From contig JAAOOA010000094.1 in the NCBI GenBank assembly GCA_012861695.1, forward strand, positions 186,001 to 250,000: a stretch of DNA of 64,000 nt, read 5' to 3'. Below the pieces are notes generated by a model that saw nothing but the letters and a program-made list of their open reading frames with translations, ran no database searches and was not told where the DNA came from. This DNA is from Trematomus loennbergii (Eukaryota > Chordata > Actinopteri > Perciformes > Nototheniidae). A program made the translations under genes and the position numbers. Shown in pieces: positions 55,805 through 64,000 of the stretch (positions are counted from its first letter, which is position 1; each line of letters starts with the position of its first letter).

Positions 55805-56499
55805 ACATTTTGTCGACCTTTTAATTGTAAAGTGTAACTGAGGGCGTATTTGTCAGTGAGTGGAGATCCTCTCTCCTGAGTTGTTCCACTCCTCTGCTGT
55901 TTTTGTCCTTTCTCTCTCACTCCCTCTCAGTAATTTATTTAGTAAGCTTGAGCTGTTTCTGGTGTGACAAGGCGTGTATTTTGAAGGCAACTTTTCTGCC
56001 TGCAGAGTTTGCATGTCACCTTGTGGGACTCAGCTTATATAATTCAATCAGGAGAGACTTCATTTTTCGTGTTCAAATGTTTAAAGAACATTTATTGACA
56101 CATGCACCATATGAATCAAATGTTATTAGTCTTTGACGATCAGACACCGATCCTGATATCATATATCTTAAAGGGAAAGTGCAGCTGTGAGTATAATATG
56201 AACCCCCCCCCCCCCTCGGTTTAGACACTTGTGGTGATGTGAAGATCTAATTTGATGAGGAGATGGGAAGGAGAGGATATGTGATGAGGTGTGGTCTTTG
56301 GATTAGCTCTCCTGTGTGCTGGATATGGATGGGGTGAAGAGAGGGGAACCATTTTAAGTATTACTGTAGCTTGATGATTTGCTTCTCGAGATTGTGCTGG
56401 AATGTAATTGGTTAAAAGAGAACACCCATGACGAGCTGACTATATGTAGCTGCGGAGTGAATGAATGTATAAAATAAGATAAGATGGATAGCACAGATT

Positions 56500-57020
56500 C
56501 ACATAGATTAATACATAAGATAAAATCAAGGGTAAAAATAAAATAGATAAAATTAAAAAAGAACATATATACATAATTGGTCATGTGTATATATTATGTA
56601 CATGTGTGTGTGAAAACAGTGTGTATTTTATGTCCAGTCACATTGTTGACCCCTGTTGTGCAGCCTGATGGCTACAGGCACAAAGGATTGTCCGAGGCGC
56701 TTGGTGCTGTGTCGAGGAGGGATGAGTCTGTGGCTGAACGTGCTCCTCATCGAGTTCTGCATGGAGGGGGTGGGAGGGGTTCTCTAGGATACAGTCCAGC
56801 TTCCTCCTCGTTCTCCCTTCTGCCACATCATCCAGATTGTCCAGTTGTACTCCAACTACAGAGCTAGCCTTCCTCACCAGCTTGTTCAGCCTGTCAGTGT
56901 CCCTTGTGTTTGTGCACTCCCAGGAACTTGTAGCTGTTCACCACCTCCACATCCTCCCCACTGATGATGATGGGGGTTAGAGGCCTCTTCCTACTCCTCC
57001 CAGTCTTCCTGCTTGGACTT
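56500..57020 (-). mobile_element. antisense LINE fragment, copy C
   Basis: Equivalent of 11,930-12,560; minus strand carries SGEDVEVVNSYKFLGVH and RKLDCILENPSHPLH. Confidence 0.75.
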
Positions 57021-57023
57021 ACG
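56964..57023 (+). CDS. putative signal-peptide exon, gene copy C
   Basis: Three ATGs (two fewer codons than A and B) then GVRGLFLLLPVFLLGLT and donor GTGAGC at 57,024. Confidence 0.4.
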
Positions 57024-57322
57024 GTGAGCTTCATGTGTGATATGATGATATAGTGTGAAGGCTCTTGGTATTGTTGTTGTGTTAGCAATAAAACTTAGAC
57101 CCGTCGGGCGACACTCTTCAGGTCTGCCTCTCGTCTCATCATTTCTGCCACAACATATGCATTCATGTTCAAATCTTAATTCATTTAGATGTCATTACGT
57201 GGATCTATATCTGAGAACTTATGTTTGAATGTTTAAGCATCATATTGGAAATCACCTGAAAAGGCAGTTATCCACAACTTGTCATATTTTGTTTAATATT
57301 GATTTCTCTTTCTTTAATGCAG

Positions 57323-58202
57323 ATTCCATCAATGGCCACATACATCACAGAACTTCAAGTGTCCTTTAATAATGCTGAAGAGCGACACCTTCAATCAGAA
57401 GGCTTCAACAAAATCAATGTTGATCTGAACATAGGAGCAAGAGGAAAGTACATCTATCTTTGGTACAAACGTGGATCAGTGCCCATCACCAAGGTTCAAG
57501 TTTCCTTCAACGGTGAGCAGGATGTTGGTTTGTCAAATGCAGGGTACACAAAGATCAACAAAGATCTCAATGCTGGAGCAGGAGGTAGTTACCTCTACCT
57601 TTGGTTCTTCAAAGGGTCCGGAGAGTTTGATACTCCCATAGTGGACATCACTGTCATTGAAGACAATGACGCTCTAATGTTTGGTTTTGGTTGGGAGAGA
57701 GTGGCCTGTGATCTGAACCGCGAGGCTGGTGGGAACTGGATCCACATCTGGCTGATGAGAGAGGCACCAACCTACATCTGTGATGTCACTGCCACTGATT
57801 CCTTTAGGTTAGACCACGACCTCTTTAGGTCAGGTTACATCCGTGTGGATGAAGATACCAACAGAGTGGAAGAGGAAATTATGTATTCATCTGGTACCGT
57901 CAGACCACCGACCCCAGTAAGGCACTCAAAGAACTGCAAGTCTCCATCACTGATAGTCAGTATCAAGAATATCGTCAGCAAAATTACCAGCTAGTGAGTG
58001 TTGACCTGAACAAAGGGACTGTAGGTGAACGAGTGTACCTGTGGTACAAGAAAGAAGGAACCAACAATCCAATAAAGGGCATCACCCTGCTTCTCAACAA
58101 AAATGTGTTGCAGATTATGATGGAGGCCTGGTGTCACCGTTATCGGGAACATCTCAACACGGGCAACCAAGGCATGTTGAGATCCTGTGTTTCTATCAGT
58201 GA
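57323..58202 (+). pseudogene. MABP-like six-repeat protein, main exon, copy C (frameshifted)
   Basis: Acceptor AATGCAG ends at 57,322; ATG at 57,332 begins MATYITEL. The frame is intact through four repeats (VDLNIGARGKYIYLWYKRG; KDLNAGAGGSYLYLWFFKG; CDLNREAGGNWIHIWLMRE). A one-base loss near 57,868 (AGAGTGG where B has AGAGATGG) then sends it into a wrong frame ending at 57,994. The fifth repeat (VDLNKGTVGERVYLWYKKE) is readable in another frame. Further indels near 58,107 and 58,180 break the sixth. Shared shifts with copy A fit the A/C relationship. Confidence 0.65.
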
Positions 58203-58450
58203 AGGCAGAGCTGAGAGTTCTCAACACTCACTGAAGTGGAACGTATAGTCTAACAATTTTGTTAAATCATTCGTGATGGCCACTTTTTTTTCCTTTTTAA
58301 ATCAGTGCTACTAGTAATAATAGAAAGTATGAATATTTCATGCATTTATATGTTAATCTCCTTGTCAATGAAATCAAACTATTCCAAATGTCTGTTTGAA
58401 TGATTAAATCTTAAGGCACTGTTTCACTTATTCTGCACATGTCTGCTCTC

Positions 58451-58456
58451 AATAAA
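58451..58456 (+). other. polyadenylation signal, gene copy C
   Basis: AATAAA in the same CTCTCAATAAAGATACC context. Confidence 0.65.
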
Positions 58457-59490
58457 GATACCTTTGCATATGAGTTTTCATAATCTTATTCCCATCAATG
58501 TTATCATTCCAACAAATCAGGGCTGATGTTCAACAATTTGCCTAAAGTGTCATTTTTAGCTTTATAGAGACTAAGACCAACCGCAATACGTATAAAGAGG
58601 ATACGGTACAAATCCAGAAGTAATCGTTAAAAAAGCAACAAATGACAACTTAAGTGAAGTCTGAAAGCACAGCATGCTACCTTGGTTTCGGATGTATGAG
58701 CCAACACTAAAATATGTATACCAACACAACTCACTAAATAACTTGGTGTAGTTACATTATAATAATGAGTAGTTTCAAATTGAATTGAATAAAAGGCAAC
58801 ATTTGTTCAATAATTCACTCTTCAATTCCTGTATGGGATCATTGTCACCTTATTGTTACCTAAATCTCTGTCATCTGCAAAATAATCGTTAAGTTTTTGT
58901 TGTGTTTTCCATAACCTTAGCTAGCATACGCTTGTCGATGTAGAACAGATTAATGTAGCTCAAATAATTGCAGAATAATTCTTGTTCTGTGAACAGGATT
59001 CAAACCGAGACGGTTTAGAGCTGTTTCAGAAAGTCCTCAACAGTTTTTCTAGCACTGATATCTCATAAGATGAAGACTTGAAGCCGTCTCAGTGCTGTGA
59101 TTTGTTGAAACCTAAACTAGAAACACCCTTTCAATAACTTGACACCCAATGTCCCAAAACTAACATGCTGCCACTCAGAAGATATAACGTTTATAATGTT
59201 CTTCCATTTAGTTTAGCGTGTTAGCATGCAAACATTTACTAATAAGCAGTGGTGTAAGAAGTACTCTAATATTTGACTCAAGTAAAAGTAAAAATACAAC
59301 AGTGTAAAAATACAAGCAAAAGTCCTGCATTTAAAATCTTACTAAGTAAAATTACAAAATTGTGTGTAATGGCCCATTTTTTTTATCTTAGATATTTAAT
59401 CACTGGATTTTTATTTATTATTAATGTGTTCATCACAGCTGGTACAGGTGGAGCTACTTTGAATTACCGTGTATACTGTTGCTATCGTAA
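58457..59490. other. 3' flank of gene copy C, no gene recognised
   Basis: Near-identical to 13,963-14,992. Confidence 0.55.
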
Positions 59491-59812
59491 AAAATCAAAT
59501 CAAATCAGGTTTTATTTATACAGTATAGCACATTTTAAAAACGAATTTTGGTCGAGCCAAAGTGCTGTACATGCAAATAATAAATAACACATTACTACAA
59601 TCGCAAACAGAAGACAATAAATTACAACAGCAAATATAAAAATCAGGGAAATGTCATGAGTCGTGCTCCGCTCTGACTAGAAGGCCACGGAGAAGAAGTG
59701 AGTTTTTAGTGTTGATTTAAAAACCCCTAGGGTCTGGGCCGACCTCACATGGAGGGGCAGAGTGTTCCAGAGCCTAGGGCCAGCTGCTGCGAAGGCTCGG
59801 TGCCCTCGGCAC
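59491..59812 (-). mobile_element. L2-like LINE 3' end, copy C
   Basis: Duplicate of 14,993-15,316. Here the C-terminal frame stays open through TLGVFKSTLKTHFFSVAF to its stop. Confidence 0.78.
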
Positions 59813-60035
59813 AAGATTCAAAAGATTGAAAGGTTTTACTGTCATATGCACATAAGCTACAGTGTATAAATGGCAATGAAAATCTTATGTCCTGAGCTCC
59901 CCAACAATACAACATAGTTATATAAGTGCAAGAAGTCTATATACGCTTAAATAGAATATGATATATACAAGAACAGAATGCAACATTATATATTGTGCAG
60001 TAAGATTAAATGAAATACAGTTTATTAGTGAATAA

Positions 60036-61363
60036 ACGTCAAACGACGTCTCCTTCCTCAACGAGCTGAATAACTTCTATGCTCGCTTCGACAGGGACAA
60101 CCAGGAGACAGCCACCAAGGCTGTTCCCGCTGCAGACCACCAGCCCCTCACACTCTCTGCTTGTGATGTCTTCACCACACTGAGCAGGATTAATGCACGC
60201 AAGGCTGCTGGACCCGATGGCATCCCAGGCCGCGTTCTCAGGGCCTGTGCTGGGCAACTGACTGAGGTTATGACGGACATTTTCAACCTGTCCCTGGTAG
60301 GGTTGCAAAATTCCGTGAATTTTCAAAGATGGAAACTTTCCATGAGAATAAACGGGAATAAACGGAAATGTATAGGAATAAACTGGGAATTTTCAAAATT
60401 GAAGGTTGGCTCTTCATAGGGAATTTAAATACAGTTGGGGAAAGTATATTTTAGCATAATCTTGACTAAAACAAACAGATGCCATTCAAGTACACTTGAA
60501 TATCCATGCCATAGCACACTGCTTACTATTGAGACCACATCCCCTACAGGCACTGTGCATTCCTCCATCACATGCACAGATGATTTCGAGAAGACTGGAT
60601 CACACTTTTGAGCCCAAAGCACAAGACAAATGAAGCCACATCTTTTCATTTAACATTTTGAATGGGACTTTGTCGGGATTTTTGGATGTGGGGTGAATTT
60701 GTATTCATTTTTTAATGAGTGGGGTTGGGGGGAGATGAGTAATATTTAACTCAAAATTCCTGTTTTCGTTCTACAATGAAACAAATAATTGTTCAATAAA
60801 ATAATTAAAACTTGTTCTGTTCTACAATCTGTTGAAATGTCATGTTTTTTGTTAAATTGTGCATCGAATATTTCCAAAATTCCCCAGCTTAACTTCCCAT
60901 GGACACTTTCCGGAAAGTTTCCAGAAATTTACCGGAAAGTTTCCGCCCCTTTGCAACCCTAGTCCCTGGCCCAAACTGTTGTCCCCACGTGCTTTAAAAC
61001 CACAGCCATATATAGTGCCAGTGCCCAAACACTCTGCTGCAGCAGGCCTGAATGACTTCCGTCCCGTTGCACTTAAACACATTCTAATGAAGTGCTTCGA
61101 GAAGTTGGTCCTAGCACAGCTTAAATCCCACTTATCACCGACACTGGACCCGATCAATTTGCATACCGGACTAATAGGAGCACGGAAGATGCTGTTTCCA
61201 TAACACTTCACACCGTCCTCTCACATCTGGAAAAAAACAACTCCTATGCAAGATTGCTGTTCATCGACTTCAGTTCAGCCTTCAACACCGTCATCCCCTC
61301 CAAGCTAATCACAAAACTCAGTGACCTGGGCATCGACGCCCCCCTTTGTAACTGGATCTAGAC
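60036..61363 (+). mobile_element. Rex1/Babar-like LINE fragment split by hAT MITE, copy C
   Basis: Duplicate of 15,541-16,866. A one-base loss near 61,151 (GGACCCGATC against GGACCCCGATC) shifts the frame after the LDP motif. Confidence 0.8.
60298..60961. mobile_element. hAT-type MITE, copy C
   Basis: Same element and same GTCCCTGG duplications (60,290-60,297 and 60,962-60,969) as copy A, so inherited by segmental duplication rather than inserted twice. Confidence 0.93.
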
Positions 61364-62194
61364 TTTCAAACCAACAGACCCCAGCATGTCAGAGGGGGCG
61401 GGGCTTATATCCATGTAAATACTGTGGTAGAAACCAACTACAACAAAATTAATATATTTTACCGTGATTTAACTGTAATACACGTTTCAAAATGATGCCG
61501 AAGTAACACAATACTGATAACGGTTAGTAAAAACCATGAATTAATGCTTTGACAAGTGGTCAGGCTGGTTGACCAGCCTGACCAGCTAAGTTGGTCTAAG
61601 CTGTTTTTTTCAGCAGGGTAGTCAATCCTTCTGATTCTGATCCTTTCCTAAATAGTGGTAAGTTGTTTTACAGTTCAGTGTACGTTAATTTAGCAACTTA
61701 ATGCTTTACTGCTGTTGAATAAACCCTATATTGCTAGTGATTTTATTAAAACTATAATTTGCAATCTTTTTGATTCCAATTATAATAATCTTTTTGTTAT
61801 AATTGTAAAACACATCTTAACATCCATCAGCAATCAATAAAACAAATCCCCCAACACAAAATAGAAGAAATCTGGACCTATTTATTTTTATACAACAGCA
61901 TCTATTGGGACTGCTCATTGATGTCATCAAGAGCCATTGAGTCTACCTTTTGTAGTCGGCCTCTCAGAATGTTTAGCATTTCTTTGTCTCTTAGCATTCC
62001 TATAATAATTTGTTTTTTTATTGTTGGTATTGTTTTGTTCTTTATTTGTGTTGTGAGAATCACTTTGCAATTGTGTACGTGCTATAGTTATACTAATATT
62101 ATTGTTGTTACCATCATTACTATTATTAATGTTTTCTTTGTTTTCTTTATTTATCGCTGCAGAAAGGATCATGCCAGCCCACATCAAACACCAG

Positions 62195-64000
62195 AGGCCT
62201 GTACTACGAAGCCGGATTTTCGCTTAGCCGGCTGACTTCAGGGAAATCTCGGGCTTTCCAGTCCTACGACGCTGGTTCTCTTTTAGCAGGCTAGATTTCC
62301 ATGGTAACTTATGCTGAGCGGCAAACCTGCTCCGGAGCAGGTTAGGTTGCAGGCTAAGAGATCAACTCAGTGAAAGCACCGCCTAATGACCAATCAGAGC
62401 TCCGTGTGCGGAGTTTAAAGCGATCAATTCATATTACAGGATAGAGGAAATACAGAAAAACTGCCGTTGCAGGAAAGACTGCCGGCCAAAATCAACTGAC
62501 TGTGTGAACGTGAAAATTAATAGAATATCCCCTCCCATCTTTAGAGCAATCTGACTATTATAACATTAGCGTTAAGAAAGCTTACTTAAATATCTGCCAC
62601 GACATAAGTAACCGGATCAGAGTAACATTAAGTACAGTCCGCGGCACTGTGAGTGCAGACGTCGATGTGTCCCATTATCATTCATATCATATCACATCAT
62701 AATGTATCATATATTTCCTTATTTGAGTCAGCTTCTTGAGCCGTATCTGGCCGTGCAACACTCACAGTGTCACATACTGTATGCAGAAGTATATTTTAAG
62801 CAACACATTAAGTTGACGAAACACTCGAGTCAAATTCTCCTAATTAAAGTCAGATCCACTCGTGTATTGGACGGGGCTGTGATTTCATAAACCTGTTAAT
62901 GTACGCATTCAAACGCTTTTTCTTTTACCAGCTGTATTCACCTTGCAGGTGCAGCTATGTGGCTTTTATCCTGGATAAAGTGTTTAAGTCATGGATGTTT
63001 AAAGTTTAACTTCTTCATATTTGACTAATATTAAAGTTCACTTTTCATTCAGGAAGTATGACGCTGCGCTGTCAGTATGCTTGTCCGTGTTTGAGATTGG
63101 TCGAATGCTCCAGTAGTATTACCAATGCTGTTTCAATCACATTAGTATGCATAAAAAAGTGACAGGTCACACATTCTAAGTCCCGCCCCCTAATTATGCT
63201 AATGAGCCCCCTTTGATATGCTAATGAGCCCCTTTGTTCGAGGTGTTATCGCGTACAGGTGTTACATCCTCCCAGGTAGCCCCCACCCCTCTCAGTCCAC
63301 CCCCCTCCCCCTCACATACAGGTGTCACATCCAGCAGCACCGGGTCTCTCCTGTCAGATTAGACTTTACTAGCGTTTATACCCATATCGATCAGATCTAG
63401 CTAGTTCTAGCTAATGATATGACTACCTGCTTATTAAAAGACACCTAAACAATAAGCGTCACTATGCAACGGGGTGAGGCCACAAAGTATAGTACAGCAT
63501 TATGCATTTTGTTTACTTGCCCACCGGACCCCCGAGGCATTACCAACAGATCAACGCGCAATCAACCCATACAGGACATCTCTTGCTACACATTATGTGT
63601 AGACATTATAATTGACTATTCTTGTCTGTCACATACTCTTTTGTCTGTCACACACTATTCTTGTATGTCACATAAGTGGTGCAACTGATGCGGTATTGCG
63701 CTAAAGGGGATATCATTCTGACGGAGAGATTTAGATTTGCCGGTCTTCAGCATATTTTACCGGCCACAGTCCGGTAATTACCGGCTAACGGGAACTTGGG
63801 GGTGGAGACAATGAGGCTTGATTTGGATCTGATCTGGAAAAACTCTGGTAAGTGCTTTTATCATTATAATATCATGTCATTATTTAATGTTGTTTTGTGT
63901 GTGTGTGTGTACAACGAAGTCTCTTTGAGAGGAAAATTATAATTTAAAGATCTTAATACCCCCTTATTGTTTAATTACTTCACACAACTATTAAAGAATC
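62195..64000. mobile_element. second copy of the 15-kb element (left end, runs off window)
   Basis: Starts with the same AGGCCTGTACTACGAAGC end after CCAG and follows 17,700-19,970. It lacks about 464 bp (equivalent of 18,837-19,300) at a CACATC/CAGCAGCACC junction near 63,330. The rest lies beyond the window. Confidence 0.85.

Overview
This window looks like an accessory, repeat-rich stretch of a teleost fish genome. Spliced vertebrate-type exons (an ITIM tail of an immunoglobulin-family receptor, a MuRF-type TRIM B-box) sit among fish-typical elements: Rex1/Babar-like and L2-like LINEs, a DIRS1-type retrotransposon, hAT-like and TTAA-target MITEs, and long (GT)n tracts. There is no bacterial organisation, operon, rRNA, tRNA or CRISPR array.

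Layout. (1) 1-10,340 is mostly single copy: a 57-bp minisatellite in the intron before an ITIM-bearing terminal exon (1120-1256); two exons of a broken MuRF (TRIM54/55/63-like) gene on the minus strand (4657-4837, 2640-2733); three (GT)n tracts sharing one flank; two MITEs; and a solo LTR with 5-bp target-site duplications. (2) 10,340-64,000 is a segmentally duplicated array. Its core is a + strand gene for a six-repeat, beta-prism-like (MABP-like) protein, present as copies A (12,499-13,741), B (39,821-41,071) and C (56,964-58,202). Each copy has its own lesions; B is one base from full length. Copies alternate with a ~1.86-kb tandem unit (best copy 51,838-53,702) that carries a near-perfect 38-bp-arm palindrome and two exon-like ORFs of unknown function.

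(3) Mobile DNA has repeatedly entered the array. The largest is a 15,005-bp element (17,700-32,704) with matching termini, ~2.2-kb inverted arms and decayed minus-strand ORFs of unknown identity, inserted in an exon-like part of the 1.86-kb unit; uninterrupted sister units show the empty site. A second copy starts at 62,195 and runs off the window. A 4.3-kb non-autonomous LTR retrotransposon (24,851-29,170, duplication AATAC) is nested in the first copy. An L2-like LINE (32,893-36,837) and a DIRS1-type element (43,698-49,516) complete the picture.

(4) Relative order can be read from the paralogues. The hAT MITE (TSD GTCCCTGG), the L2 3' fragment and the 15-kb element are shared by A and C, while B keeps empty sites for the first two. 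So B split off first, the insertions followed, and A/C duplicated last. Many differences between copies are one-base indels, so some pseudogene calls may reflect assembly error.
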